64,000 nt of DNA from Mesorhizobium huakuii (GCF_014189455.1 NZ_CP050297.1:62001-126000), one strand, 5' to 3'. Positions 45,972 to 55,963 are shown, counted from the first letter of the stretch. Translations and numbers: made by a program. The notes: generated from the sequence alone by a model not told the origin.

Positions 45972-46876
45972 GAGTCCGTTTTGAAATTCACGGATGAGCG
46001 TTTCGACGGATGAGATTGCCGCCCATTGCGACAAGGATCATGGCGTGAGAGACGTCGATGCGCTGCTCGTAGTCGCGCACGAGGCGGCGCCATCGGGTCA
46101 TCCAGCCGAAGGTCCGCTCGACGACCCAGCGGCGGGGCAAGACTTCGAAGCCCTTCTGGTCGTCGGATCGACGGATGATCTCGACCACGAAGTCGAGATA
46201 GGTGGCTTTGTCCATGAGCTTCAGCCGGTCATAGGCGCCGTCGGCGAACAGATGCTTGACCCAGGGCCAGCGCTTGCGGATACCATCCAGGATCGCCTGA
46301 GCGCCAGCACTGTCGGAGATATCGGCGGTGGTGAGGTTGACCATCAACAGCCGTCCATCCGTATCGACGGCAATGTGTCGCTTGCGGCCGACGATCTTCT
46401 TGCCGGCGTCGTAACCCCTTGTTTCAGCTTGCGGAGCCTTGACCGACTGGCTGTCGATCACGCCAGCCGTGGGACTGGCCTCGCGCCCGGCTCGCTCGCG
46501 ATCCAGCATCAGCGCCACGTCGTGGATGGTCTGGAACAGAAAGCGCCGCGCCAATTCGCGGAACCAGCCGTAGACCGTCTGCCAGGGTCCGAAATGGATC
46601 GGCAGCATCCGCCAACCGCAACCGGAGCGGACCAGGTAGCGCACCGCGTTGACCACCTCCCGGAAATCAACCTCGCGCGGACGCCCGCGACGCCCAGGCT
46701 TGGGCATCAGCGGTGCGAACTGCTCCCACTCCTCGTCCGTCAAATCAGACGGGTAGCGCTTGGTCTTCTTGGCAATCTGGGCCATCCGGCCACGGCTCTG
46801 CTCTGTCCACATCCACAGCTTGAATCATAACCCAGCCTCAGACGGAACCCATAGCAAGCCGATTTTCAAAACAGAT
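45972..46876 (-). mobile_element. IS5-family element (IS1031-like group)
   Basis: Imperfect inverted termini GAGTCCGTTTTGAAATTCA (45972-45990) and GATTTTCAAAACAGATG (46861-46877) bracket one transposase gene. They share the core GTTTTGAAA. Exact ends and target duplication are not certain. Confidence 0.65.
45988..46812 (-). CDS. IS5-family transposase
   Basis: The 274-residue protein begins MWTEQSRGRMAQIAKKTKRY, the normal start for this group. It carries YPSDLTDEEWEQFAPLMP, the first catalytic aspartate in AGVIDSQSVKAP, the second in HLFADGAYDRLKL, and a glutamate in WVVERTFGWM. The frame is undamaged and in one piece, so it may be active. Confidence 0.92.
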   Translation of the reverse strand: MWTEQSRGRMAQIAKKTKRYPSDLTDEEWEQFAPLMPKPGRRGRPREVDFREVVNAVRYLVRSGCGWRMLPIHFGPWQTVYGWFRELARRFLFQTIHDVALMLDRERAGREASPTAGVIDSQSVKAPQAETRGYDAGKKIVGRKRHIAVDTDGRLLMVNLTTADISDSAGAQAILDGIRKRWPWVKHLFADGAYDRLKLMDKATYLDFVVEIIRRSDDQKGFEVLPRRWVVERTFGWMTRWRRLVRDYEQRIDVSHAMILVAMGGNLIRRNAHP

Positions 46877-46980
46877 GGGGTGATTGGGGTCTCGGCCGAG
46901 CCAGATGATGGCGGCTGCTCCTGTCGAAATGTGAAAACGTGGTCGATGTGAGTCGCCACAAACATTTGGAAGGAGCAGCC

Positions 46981-48018
46981 ATGAAGTACTTTGCCGGACT
47001 GGACGTGTCTTTGGAAGAGACCTCTATTTGCATTGTCGACGAGACTGGCCGGATCGTGAAGGAGGCGAGAGCGTTGAGCGATCCGCAGGCGTTGTGTGAC
47101 GCGCTGAAGGGGACCGGCTTGCCGCTTGAGCGGATCGGCCTGGAAGCGTGCTCGCTGACGGCCTGGCTTCACGATGGATTGCACGCCGAAGGCTTGCCGG
47201 CGATCTGCATCGAGACGCGGCAGGCCAATGCGGCGATGAAGACCATGCCCAACAAGACCGATCGCAATGACGCCCGCGCGCTGGCGCAGATCATGCGCAC
47301 CGGCTGGTATCAGCAGGTGCACGTCAAGAGCCGGCAGTGCCGGCTTTGGCGCTCGCTGCTGGTTGCCCGCCGCACGGTGCTGAACGAGATGCGTTCGATC
47401 GAGAACGTGGTGCGGGCGATGCTGCGCGAGGCCGGCGTCAAACTGGGCTTGCCGTCGCGCAGCGCTTTTGCCGGCCGCGTGCGGGAACTGGCCGGCGCCG
47501 ACGCCCAGATGATGGCGATGGTCGAGCCGCTGCTTGCGATCCTCGCCGTCATGCTGGGAGAGTTCGCCCGCCTGACCAAGCAGGTTCTCGATATCGTGCG
47601 CAAGGAGGAAGTCTGCCGGCGGCTGATGAGCGCGCCGGGCGTCGGGCCGATCACCGCGCTTGCCTTCCGCGCCACGATCGACCGGCCGGAGCGGTTCGGC
47701 TCGTCGCGGGCGGTAGGAGCGCATCTGGGGCTGACGCCGGCGCGCTACCAGTCCGGCGAGACCGACATCCAGGGAAGGGTCAGCCGCTGCGGCGATGAAC
47801 TCGCCCGCACCGCCCTCTACGAGGCAGCGCATTCGCTGCTCGTGCGATCGAAGAAGTGGTCGAGCCTCAGGGCCTGGGGCATGACCATCGCCAGGCGCCG
47901 GGGCATGGCGCGGGCGCGGGTGGCGGTGGCCCGCAAGCTGGCGGTCATCCTGCATCGCATGTGGGCCGAGGCAACCGAATTCCGCTTTGGAAAGGAGCCT
48001 GCCGCGGCGGCGGCGTGA
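46981..48018 (+). CDS. IS110-family transposase
   Basis: The 345-residue protein starts MKYFAGLDVSLEETSICIVD after AAGGAGCAGCC. The N-terminal DEDD nuclease domain (D in GLDVS, E in GLEACSLTAW, NKTDRNDARALAQI) is followed by the C-terminal transposase_20 region with the serine block APGVGPITALAFRATI and GLTPARYQSGETDIQG. IS110 enzymes are guided by a bridge RNA made from the non-coding end of the element. The gene is intact. Flanks up to about 46877 on the left and about 48240 on the right may belong to the element. Confidence 0.92.
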   Translation: MKYFAGLDVSLEETSICIVDETGRIVKEARALSDPQALCDALKGTGLPLERIGLEACSLTAWLHDGLHAEGLPAICIETRQANAAMKTMPNKTDRNDARALAQIMRTGWYQQVHVKSRQCRLWRSLLVARRTVLNEMRSIENVVRAMLREAGVKLGLPSRSAFAGRVRELAGADAQMMAMVEPLLAILAVMLGEFARLTKQVLDIVRKEEVCRRLMSAPGVGPITALAFRATIDRPERFGSSRAVGAHLGLTPARYQSGETDIQGRVSRCGDELARTALYEAAHSLLVRSKKWSSLRAWGMTIARRRGMARARVAVARKLAVILHRMWAEATEFRFGKEPAAAAA

Positions 48019-48305
48019 ACCGAGGCCAATCAAAGGAACACGCAACACGAACAAAGCCTTCGCCCGAAACGGCGATGCCCGGATCGTTCCGTGGGGACGA
48101 TGGGCGAGGCGATCTCGTTGAGAGTCCCGAACCTGCCGGCCAAAACTCGGCAAAGTCGTGAAACAGATTGAGACGCCTCGCTCTCCTGACCCCATCATGC
48201 GGCGGCCAGAGCGCCGACCGCGAAGAGAAGCGAGTGACCCACGGAACGGTCCAGAAAAAAGTGCAGGAGCATCTTGACCTCAACGACCCCAATCAGAGAA
48301 GGCTC
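48019..48305. other. Gene-free stretch, probable right end of the IS110 element
   Basis: No gene recognised. IS110 elements lack long terminal repeats, so the border cannot be fixed from this sequence alone. Confidence 0.35.
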
Positions 48306-49682
48306 TCAATTCTCGACTATGTGCGACAGCGTCTCGGATCGGTCGCGGGTCAAGGCTATCCGGCAACCGGGTGGTCCTTCGATCACCATATCCATGTCAT
48401 GTAAGCGCGCGATCGCCGCCACCAGACTGAGGCCGAGGCCGTTGCCGGGTTCGTGACGGCTCGGCTCCGCGCGGTAGAACCGCTTCAGAACCATGGTTCG
48501 GTCGGCCTCGGAAATACCGGGGCCGGTGTCGCTGACAGAGACGATGTCGGCTGCGCCGCTGCGGGCAAACCGGACCTCGACGGAGCCGCCTGCCGGCGTG
48601 AATTTGATCGCATTGTCGATCAGGTTGGCGAAAGCCTCGAAGAGCAGGCTCGGGTCACCGCGCGAGGGTCTGGCGGGCTCGCCCTCGAAATAGGATCTGA
48701 GCGTGATGTTCTTGTCCTCGGCCAGCGGCTCGTAGAACTCGACGGCATCGGTGACGATGGCGCCAAGGTCGACGTCGATGAAACCGGCCCGCCGCGCGCC
48801 GTCCTCGATTTCGGAAATGCGCAACAGCGCGCCGAAGGTCTTCAAGATGCCTTGCGTTTCGGCAATCGCCTCGTCGACGCTTTCGGCATAGTCGGCAGTG
48901 GATGACGACCGTCTTCTCGAACGGTCGAGACCGGCAAGCAGGCGGGTCAGCGGCGTGCGCATTTCATGGGCGATGTTGTCGCAGACGCCTTTCACCTCGT
49001 TCATCAGCCGCTGCAATTCGTCCAACATCTCGTTGACCACGGCGACAAGCCGCCCGACGTCTCCGCTGCCTCGCGTCGGCAGGCGGCCGGAGAGGTCGCC
49101 CTTGACGATGCTGCGGGTCGCCCTGGTGATGTCGTCCAGTTGCCGGACGGCACCGGCGCCGATCAGGATCGCTCCAACCAATCCCAGAACCGTCGTCACG
49201 CCGCCGGCGAGCAACATTGCGCCGAGCAGGACGTCGCCGAATTCGTTCAATTCGTCGACGCTTTGCGCAACAAGCAGGGTTTGGCCTGTCGGCAATCGCC
49301 AGGTCAGCCCGCGAAAGGGCGCCATGGGAAGATGGCTTCCGTGGCCAAACTCGAACGGGGCGGTGGCATTGTCATGTCCGGCGGGGAAGGGTAGCGGGTT
49401 GCCGGCGAGGACCTTGCCGGTCGCATCGTAAAGGGTAATCGGCCGCTCGGTGGTGGCGTCGTCGCGCTGGCGGTTGTCCAGCCTCTGCGCCAGCGCGGTC
49501 GCATCGAGACGCGATAGCACCTTGCCCTCACGCTGCACCCACTCGTCAACCCTGTTCGAGAGAAAGCCTTTCACTTCCCATGAGATGAAGGCGAAAAGTG
49601 TCAGCGACGCCAGGCCGAACAAAGCCAGGAACGCGATCGCCAGCCTGAAGCTGGTTGTCCTGGAGAGCTCAACCAGCCGCAT
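48306..49682 (-). CDS. Sensor histidine kinase
   Basis: From ATG 49682 the protein has 458 residues: a first membrane segment (LAIAFLALFGLASLTLFAFI), a periplasmic loop of about 130 residues, a second membrane segment near residue 160-185, HAMP, and a catalytic module. The phosphoacceptor histidine is in CDNIAHEMRTPLTRLL. N-box LFEAFANLIDNAIKF and G-boxes DTGPGI and GNGLGLSLV are intact. It overlaps the cognate response regulator by 14 bases. The ligand is unknown; next-door efflux genes suggest envelope or drug stress. Confidence 0.92.
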   Translation of the reverse strand: MRLVELSRTTSFRLAIAFLALFGLASLTLFAFISWEVKGFLSNRVDEWVQREGKVLSRLDATALAQRLDNRQRDDATTERPITLYDATGKVLAGNPLPFPAGHDNATAPFEFGHGSHLPMAPFRGLTWRLPTGQTLLVAQSVDELNEFGDVLLGAMLLAGGVTTVLGLVGAILIGAGAVRQLDDITRATRSIVKGDLSGRLPTRGSGDVGRLVAVVNEMLDELQRLMNEVKGVCDNIAHEMRTPLTRLLAGLDRSRRRSSSTADYAESVDEAIAETQGILKTFGALLRISEIEDGARRAGFIDVDLGAIVTDAVEFYEPLAEDKNITLRSYFEGEPARPSRGDPSLLFEAFANLIDNAIKFTPAGGSVEVRFARSGAADIVSVSDTGPGISEADRTMVLKRFYRAEPSRHEPGNGLGLSLVAAIARLHDMDMVIEGPPGCRIALTRDRSETLSHIVEN

Positions 49683-50352
49683 TGAGGACGTAACCCGAGC
49701 CGCGCACCGTCTGGATGACCGACGGCTCGCCGGCCGTGTCGATCTTGCGCCGCAGCTTGCTGACATGCACATCGATGAGATTGGTTGGCTCGTCGTAACG
49801 GTAGTGCCATATCTCCTCGAACAACATGGTGCGCGTCACCACCTGTCCGGCATTGCGGACAAGATATTCCAAGAGCCGGTATTCCCGCGGCAGCAGGTCG
49901 ACGAGCTGGCCCTGGCGGCGAACGGTGTGTGTCAGAAGGTCCACCTCCAACGAGCCGGCACGCAGTACGGATTCGGTTATCGGTGCATTGCGCCGGCGGA
50001 GCAGGACATCCAGTCTGGCCGTCAGCTCAAGGAAATCGAAAGGCTTGGTCAAGTAGTCATCGCCGCCGGCCTTCAGTCCGCGAACGCGTTCATCGACGGC
50101 CGTCAAGGCGCTGAGGATCAGCACCGGCGCATGGATGCCGGCCGCACGCAGCGCCGCCAGCACGCCCAGCCCGTCGAGGTTGCCCGGCAGCATGCGATCG
50201 AGAACGATGGCATCATAGGGATCGCTGATCGCTTTCACGAGACCGTCGCGGCCGGTGAAGGCCGTCCGCGTCTCATATCCATAGTCGACAAGCGCAGCCT
50301 CGATTTCGCGCGAGGTCTGCGCATCGTCCTCTATCACCAGTATGGTTGTCAC
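49669..50352 (-). CDS. OmpR-family response regulator
   Basis: The 227-residue protein has a receiver domain with phosphoacceptor D52 (AIVLDRMLP), the acidic pair in VIEDDA, and KPFDFLEL with the conserved lysine. A winged-helix effector domain follows (LLPREYRLLEYLVRNAGQVV, VHVSKLRRKID). It is translated just ahead of the histidine kinase and is its likely partner. It is divergent from the second regulator at 50726 across a 373-base spacer. Confidence 0.93.
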   Translation of the reverse strand: MTTILVIEDDAQTSREIEAALVDYGYETRTAFTGRDGLVKAISDPYDAIVLDRMLPGNLDGLGVLAALRAAGIHAPVLILSALTAVDERVRGLKAGGDDYLTKPFDFLELTARLDVLLRRRNAPITESVLRAGSLEVDLLTHTVRRQGQLVDLLPREYRLLEYLVRNAGQVVTRTMLFEEIWHYRYDEPTNLIDVHVSKLRRKIDTAGEPSVIQTVRGSGYVLNAAG

Positions 50353-50725
50353 ACTGCACTCCGACGGCGAGCAAGGTCATGTTGTTGCTTGCATATGGTA
50401 TTCCTTTAGACGCATGCGACCTAGATCGGTTTCGCGCCAACATTAAATCGGATTCATGTTTGATTCCGGAAAGCCCTCGGCGGAGGTCCACAGCGGCGAC
50501 CTGACGATGGCAAAGGAAGGTCACTGGCGGGCCGCGACGAGACTGAGCAAATCTGGTCATGGTCGCCTCTCGCGCCTATGTTTTGCGGGAGATGCAAATC
50601 CGGTCGGTGCGTTTGGCGTCAGCCTGGTCCTGGGAAGCTCGGTTTCTCCTTCCAGATCCTCTGATCCGGCAATTTCGCCATATCATGGGAACGGTTCATC
50701 TTCCGGTGGCGAGAATGGCGGTCCG
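50353..50725. promoter_or_regulatory. Divergent regulator spacer
   Basis: This 373-base spacer must hold the promoters for both response regulators. A plus-strand frame (from 50456) runs through it into the second regulator, but it has no family similarity before ATG 50726. No unambiguous operator was identified. Confidence 0.4.
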
Positions 50726-51406
50726 ATGCGTATCCTGATTGTCGAAGACGATGAAAAGACGGCAAGCTACCTGAAGCGCGGGCTTTCGGAAGCCGGCCAT
50801 GTCGTCGACCGCGCTCGCGACGGCGCGACGGGCCTGGCCATGGCGCTGGAAGACATCTACGACGTTCTCGTCCTCGACAGGATGCTTCCGCAGATGGACG
50901 GGATCGAATTGGTCAAAGGCATCCGGGCCCACGGCAACCAGGTGCCGGCGTTGATGTTGAGCGCCCGCGCCAGCACGCAAGACAGGATCGAAGGCCTACA
51001 GGCGGGATGCGACGATTACATCGCCAAGCCCTATGCCTTCTCGGAGATACTGGCGCGACTCGACGCGTTGGCAAGGCGCGTCCAGCCGACACGGCGGCAG
51101 GCGGTGCTGAAGGTCGGCGACCTGGAGCTTGATGTGCTTGGCCGGCGCGCGGTGCGCGGTGCACGCCACATCGATCTCCAGTACCGGGAATTCCTGTTGC
51201 TGGAGCTGCTGATGCGCCACGCCGGCCAGATCGTGACGCGTTCGATGCTGCTCGAAACGGCATGGCCCTATGATTTCGAACCGCGCGGCAACGTCGTCGA
51301 CATGCATATCCACCGCTTGCGCGGCAAGGTGGATGAGGGGTTCGCCGCCCCGCTGATCCACACGGTGCAGGGCTCGGGCTACGTTCTCAGTCCGCAGCGG
51401 CCCTAG
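50726..51406 (+). CDS. OmpR-family response regulator, CzcR/CusR-like
   Basis: From ATG 50726 the protein has 226 residues: MRILIVEDDEKTASYLKRGL, phosphoacceptor D51 (VLVLDRMLPQMDGIE), KPYAFSEI, and a winged-helix domain (LQYREFLLLELLMRHAGQIV, MHIHRLRGKVD, IHTVQGSGYVL). This opening and the Y in KPYAF are typical of the CzcR/CusR heavy-metal group. No kinase is encoded directly after it; the RND efflux genes 217 bases downstream are the likely targets. The divergent histidine kinase might serve both regulators. Confidence 0.9.
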   Translation: MRILIVEDDEKTASYLKRGLSEAGHVVDRARDGATGLAMALEDIYDVLVLDRMLPQMDGIELVKGIRAHGNQVPALMLSARASTQDRIEGLQAGCDDYIAKPYAFSEILARLDALARRVQPTRRQAVLKVGDLELDVLGRRAVRGARHIDLQYREFLLLELLMRHAGQIVTRSMLLETAWPYDFEPRGNVVDMHIHRLRGKVDEGFAAPLIHTVQGSGYVLSPQRP

Positions 51407-51623
51407 CGAATGTTCCTACCTGAACGATATTTCATGTTCGGGCGAACGGGCCGACATGAACGCGACCCCATGGTGATTGTGCAATGCAGCAATTGCACTG
51501 CGCTGCCTGTCGAGAAGCGGGACGCCGGCCGAAAACTGTCTCCAAGGGCGCTCCCATTTTTTGGGCACGCCGTTGAAACAGAGAAATGCCAGCCGTCTCT
51601 TCCGCCACAACGGCAGTCGAACC

Positions 51624-52862
51624 ATGGAGCCCCCTGTGCGCGACGACCCTGAAAACCAAGACAACCAGACAACTAGTGGCAAGACGGCAGACGGCCAGAG
51701 GTCCGCTCTCGGCACGGTACGGTGGCTGGCGCTCGGCGTGATCCTTGTCGTGGCGGCAGGTGCCGGAGCCCTGACGCTCCGCCAGGGCGATACCGCGCCG
51801 CTTGCCAAGATCGCCGCCGCGCCGATTCCGGTCACCGCCGCCATTGCCTCTGTACGCGACCTGCCGATCGCGCGCACCGGGCTCGGCACCGTGCTTCCGC
51901 TGAACCAGGTCGACGTCAAGGCCAGGGTCGACGGACAGATACAGCGCATCTTCTTCGGCGAGGGAGAGGAGGTGAAGGCGGGCGATATCCTTGCCCAGAT
52001 CGATCCACGGGCCTATGCCGCGCTGCTCGCGCAGGCGCAGGCCACTTTGCAGAAGGATGTCGCGCAGCTCGCCAATGCGCGCGCCGATGAAGCGCGGGCG
52101 ACGAAGCTCACCCAGTCCGGGGCCGGCACCACGCAGGCGGCCGATACGGCCCGCGCCCAGGTTGCGGTCATGCAGGCGGCGGTTGATGGCGATCAGGCCG
52201 CAGTCGATACCGCCAAGCTCAATCTCGACTATGCTACGATCACCGCGCCGATCTCCGGGCGCGTGGGCCTGAAGCAGGCCAATGAGGGTACGCTGGTGCA
52301 TGCCAATGATGCCACCGGCATCGTCACCATCACCCAGATGCAACCGATCGCCGTGCAGTTCTCGCTGCCCCAGGACCAGTTGCCCGACCTTCAGTCCGGC
52401 CAGTCCGCCGGGTCGCTCCCGGTTGCCGCCGACGCCAGGGACAGCTCCAGGAAGATCGCTGACGGCAAGCTGACGGCCATCGACAGCCAGATCGACACGA
52501 CGACCGGCATGATCAAGCTGAAAGCTGAATTCGACAACAACGACAAGGCGCTCTGGCCGGGGGCACTGGTGACGGTTCAGGTCGGTGTGCGTACCGAGCA
52601 TAACGCCGTCGTGCTGCCTTCGGCCGCGGTGCAGAGCGGCCAGAGCGGCCCCTATGTCTTCGTCGTCAAGCCGGACAACACCGTTACCATCGCCAAGGTG
52701 ACCACAGGCGATGTGGTCGGCGACGTCACCATGCTGACCTCCGGCGCGGTGGCCGGCGACAACATCGTGGTGTCTGGCCAGTCCCGCCTGACCGAGGGGA
52801 CGAGCGTGAAGGTGACGCAGGCCGACGACCCGTCCCAGAAGGTGGCGCTGGAGACGAAATGA
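51624..52862 (+). CDS. RND efflux periplasmic adaptor (MdtA-like)
   Basis: From ATG 51624 the protein has 412 residues with one N-terminal membrane anchor (WLALGVILVVAAGAGALTL). It continues with the lipoyl/barrel layout of membrane-fusion proteins: VRDLPIARTGLGTVLPLNQV, VKAGDILAQIDPRAY, a helical hairpin, ATITAPISGRVGLKQANEGT, and a C-terminal beta-barrel. It links the inner-membrane RND pump to an outer-membrane channel. The gene overlaps the pump gene by ATGA. No TolC-type gene is in the window. The upstream frame to 51477 has no family match. Confidence 0.9.
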   Translation: MEPPVRDDPENQDNQTTSGKTADGQRSALGTVRWLALGVILVVAAGAGALTLRQGDTAPLAKIAAAPIPVTAAIASVRDLPIARTGLGTVLPLNQVDVKARVDGQIQRIFFGEGEEVKAGDILAQIDPRAYAALLAQAQATLQKDVAQLANARADEARATKLTQSGAGTTQAADTARAQVAVMQAAVDGDQAAVDTAKLNLDYATITAPISGRVGLKQANEGTLVHANDATGIVTITQMQPIAVQFSLPQDQLPDLQSGQSAGSLPVAADARDSSRKIADGKLTAIDSQIDTTTGMIKLKAEFDNNDKALWPGALVTVQVGVRTEHNAVVLPSAAVQSGQSGPYVFVVKPDNTVTIAKVTTGDVVGDVTMLTSGAVAGDNIVVSGQSRLTEGTSVKVTQADDPSQKVALETK

Positions 52863-55800
52863 TGAGCATCTCGGAACTCTTCATCCGGCGCCGTGTCGGC
52901 ACCTGCCTGCTGGCGCTCGGCGTCCTGATGCTGGGCGCGGTGGCTTATTTTAGCCTGCCGGTGGCGCCGTTGCCGCAGATCGACTTCCCGACGATCGAGG
53001 TTGAGGCGCAGGTTCCGGGTGCCAGCGCCGACACGATGGCGAACACGGTTGCGACACCGCTGGAAAATTCGCTGTCGAGCGTTTCCGGCGTGACGCAGAT
53101 GACGTCGTCCAGTGCGTCGGGCCGCACCACGATCGTCATGCAGTTCGACCTGACGCGCGACATCAATGCCGCAGCGCAGGATGTGCAAGCGGCGATCTCG
53201 GCGACCAGCGGCTTGCTGCCCAAAAGCATGACCAGCCCGCCGACATACCACAAGGTCAATCCGGCAGAGGCGACGCTGCTGACCCTTTCGCTGAGCTCCG
53301 ACATCATGGCGACGACCGAGCTCGACCACTATGCCGAGGACGTGATCGCCCAGCAGTTGTCGCAGATGATGGGCGTCGGCCTCGTCGACTTTCACGGGCC
53401 GCAACGCCCGTCGGTGCGCATCCGACTCGATCCCGAAAAAGTCGCCGCGCGCGGCCTGACGCTGGAGGACGTGCGCACCGTCATCGGCCAGCAGACGGTC
53501 AATGCGCCGAAAGGCTCGCTCAGCGGCGATGGGCGCACCGTCGTGCTCGGCGCCACCGATCAGCTTGTCGATGTGCCGGCCTATCAGGGAATGGTGGTGG
53601 CCTATCGCAACGGCGCACCGATCCTGCTTGGCGACCTCGGCACGGTTCTCACCGCGCCCCAGGATACGCACCAGGCGGCCTGGCTGCAGGGCACGCGCTC
53701 GGTAATGATCGATATCCACAAGCAGGCCGGCTTCAACGTGCTGAGCACCATCCAGTCGATCAAGGACCGGCTGCCGGCGCTATCACAAAGCTTGCCGGCA
53801 TCGGTCAAGCTGACGGTGGTGGGCGACCGAACCCAGATCATCCAGGCATCCGTCGCCGATGTGCAATACACGATGCTGATCACCATCGCGCTGGTGGTCG
53901 GCGTGATCTTCGTGTTCCTGCGCAATTTCTGGGCGACGGTGATCCCGAGCATCACGATCCCGCTGTCGCTGTTTGGCACGTTCTGCGTGATGTATCTGCT
54001 CGGCTACAGCCTGGACAACCTATCGCTGATGGGCTTGGTCATCGCGGTGGGTTTCGTCGTTGACGACGCGATTGTTGTCATCGAGAACATCACCCGCCAT
54101 CTCGAAATGGGCAAGTCGAAGACCATGGCGGCGATAGACGGGGCGCGCGAGGTGACCTTCACCATCATCTCGATGACCATATCGCTGATCGCCGTCTTCA
54201 TCCCCATCCTGTTGATGGGCGGTGTGGTCGGCCGGCTGTTCCGCGAATTCGCGGTGACGGTGAGCATCGCCATCCTGATATCGGGCCTGGTTTCGCTGAC
54301 CGTGACGCCAATGATGTGCGCCTGGCTGATCAAGCCTGACCACGACCGCCAGCATGGACAGTTCTATCGATGGTCGGAGCGGGGATTCCAGGCCGTGACG
54401 AACGGCTATGCGCGTTGCCTGGACGTCGTGCTGGCGCATCGCGCGCTGATGCTGCTGGTCACGGTCGGCACGCTGGCGCTGACGCTATGGCTCTACACGA
54501 TCACACCGAAGGGATTCCTGCCCGAGCAGGATACCGGATACATCCAGGGGCAGGCACAGGCGGCCACCGACATTTCCTTCGAGGCGATGTCGACGAAGAT
54601 GCAACAGCTCGGCGCCATCGTGCAGAAGGATCCCGATGTCGACAACGTCGGCTTCTGGATCAACCCCAGCCCGTCGGTCAGCGTTGGACAGATCCAGGTC
54701 AACCTCAAGCCTTTTGGACAACGCAAGGCCAGCGCCAGGCAGGTGATGGCACGACTCAAGTCGGCCGCGGCCAACATCGAGGGCCTGACGCTGAACATGC
54801 TGATTCGCCAGGACATCCAGATCGGTGGGCGCCAGGGCGCGGCGCAATACCAATACACGCTGCAAAGCGGCGATTCCGCCGAGCTCGACAAATGGGCGGC
54901 GACCATGAAAAAGGCGATTGCGGCGCTGCCTGGCCTGCTCGACGTGTCGTCGGACGCGCGGCCGGCGGCGACCAGCGCGACGCTCGATATCGACCGCCCG
55001 ACGGCGGCGCGGCTCGGCGTCAGCGTGCAGGCGATCGACGACGTCCTCTACGACGCCTTCGGCCAGCGGCAGGTCGCCACGCTGTTCACGCAGGTCAGCC
55101 AGTACCATGTGGTGCTGGAGCTCGATCCGAGCTTCCAGCTCAACACGGATGCGCTGAGCCGCCTGTATGTCCGCTCCTCAACAACGCAGAAGCTGATCCC
55201 GGTGAGCATGCTGGCGAGTGTGAAGAACGGCGTCCTGCCGGTGACGGTGAACCACCAGGGCTCGCTACCGGCGACGACACTGTCGTTCAACCTGGCGCCC
55301 GGCGTGTCGCTCAGCGATGCGGTGACGGCGATCCACGCCGCCGAGATCAATGCTGGAATGCCGGTCAGCGTCACCGGTTCCTTCCAGGGCACCGCGCAGG
55401 CCTTCCAGGATTCGCTGGCCAGCCAGCCCTGGTTGATCCTGGCGGCGGTGATCGCGGTCTACATCGTGCTCGGCGTGCTCTACGAGAGCGCGATCCACCC
55501 GTTGACCATCATTTCGACGCTGCCGTCGGCGGGGCTCGGTGCGTTGCTGGCGCTGCTGCTGTTCGGGCAGGACCTGTCGATCATGGGCATGATCGGCATC
55601 ATCCTCTTGATCGGCATCGTCAAGAAAAACGCGATCATGATGATCGACTTCGCACTGGAGGCTGAGCGCGAACGGGGTCTCAGTCCGACCGAGTCGATCC
55701 GGCAGGCATGCCTGATGCGCTTCCGGCCAATCATCATGACGACACTGGCCGCGCTGCTCGGCGCCCTGCCGCTGGCGCTAGGCCATGGCCCCGGCGCCGA

Positions 55801-55963
55801 ACTTCGCGTGCCGCTTGGCATAGCGATTGTTGGCGGACTCGTGATCTCGCAGATACTGACCCTGTTCACAACACCGGTCATCTACCTGACCTTCGACCGG
55901 TTCGCCGGTCGGCGAAGAAAGCGGGCGGTTAAGGCTGCGCCAATTCAAATCGCCCTCGAATGA
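52859..55963 (+). CDS. RND multidrug efflux transporter (MdtB/MdtC-like)
   Basis: The 1034-residue protein is full length for RND pumps. It has the HAE1-type opening (ISELFIRRRVGTCLLALGVL, VAPLPQIDFPTIEVEAQVPG) and the proton-relay region of helix 4 (GLVIAVGFVVDDAIVVIENI) with two adjacent aspartates. The second half repeats (LIGIVKKNAIMMIDFALEAE). It expels hydrophobic compounds using the proton gradient as a trimer. With one pump gene only it may work as a homotrimer. Expression is likely under the adjacent OmpR-type regulator. Confidence 0.95.
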   Translation: MMSISELFIRRRVGTCLLALGVLMLGAVAYFSLPVAPLPQIDFPTIEVEAQVPGASADTMANTVATPLENSLSSVSGVTQMTSSSASGRTTIVMQFDLTRDINAAAQDVQAAISATSGLLPKSMTSPPTYHKVNPAEATLLTLSLSSDIMATTELDHYAEDVIAQQLSQMMGVGLVDFHGPQRPSVRIRLDPEKVAARGLTLEDVRTVIGQQTVNAPKGSLSGDGRTVVLGATDQLVDVPAYQGMVVAYRNGAPILLGDLGTVLTAPQDTHQAAWLQGTRSVMIDIHKQAGFNVLSTIQSIKDRLPALSQSLPASVKLTVVGDRTQIIQASVADVQYTMLITIALVVGVIFVFLRNFWATVIPSITIPLSLFGTFCVMYLLGYSLDNLSLMGLVIAVGFVVDDAIVVIENITRHLEMGKSKTMAAIDGAREVTFTIISMTISLIAVFIPILLMGGVVGRLFREFAVTVSIAILISGLVSLTVTPMMCAWLIKPDHDRQHGQFYRWSERGFQAVTNGYARCLDVVLAHRALMLLVTVGTLALTLWLYTITPKGFLPEQDTGYIQGQAQAATDISFEAMSTKMQQLGAIVQKDPDVDNVGFWINPSPSVSVGQIQVNLKPFGQRKASARQVMARLKSAAANIEGLTLNMLIRQDIQIGGRQGAAQYQYTLQSGDSAELDKWAATMKKAIAALPGLLDVSSDARPAATSATLDIDRPTAARLGVSVQAIDDVLYDAFGQRQVATLFTQVSQYHVVLELDPSFQLNTDALSRLYVRSSTTQKLIPVSMLASVKNGVLPVTVNHQGSLPATTLSFNLAPGVSLSDAVTAIHAAEINAGMPVSVTGSFQGTAQAFQDSLASQPWLILAAVIAVYIVLGVLYESAIHPLTIISTLPSAGLGALLALLLFGQDLSIMGMIGIILLIGIVKKNAIMMIDFALEAERERGLSPTESIRQACLMRFRPIIMTTLAALLGALPLALGHGPGAELRVPLGIAIVGGLVISQILTLFTTPVIYLTFDRFAGRRRKRAVKAAPIQIALE

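Noticed and set aside
46825..48198. 457-codon minus-strand frame over the IS110 transposase
   Set aside because: Shadow of an intact transposase gene; no family features and proline/arginine-rich text.
50456..50725. N-terminal extension of the second response regulator
   Set aside because: The extra 90 residues have no similarity to receiver proteins, and ATG 50726 begins exactly at the canonical MRILIVEDDE.
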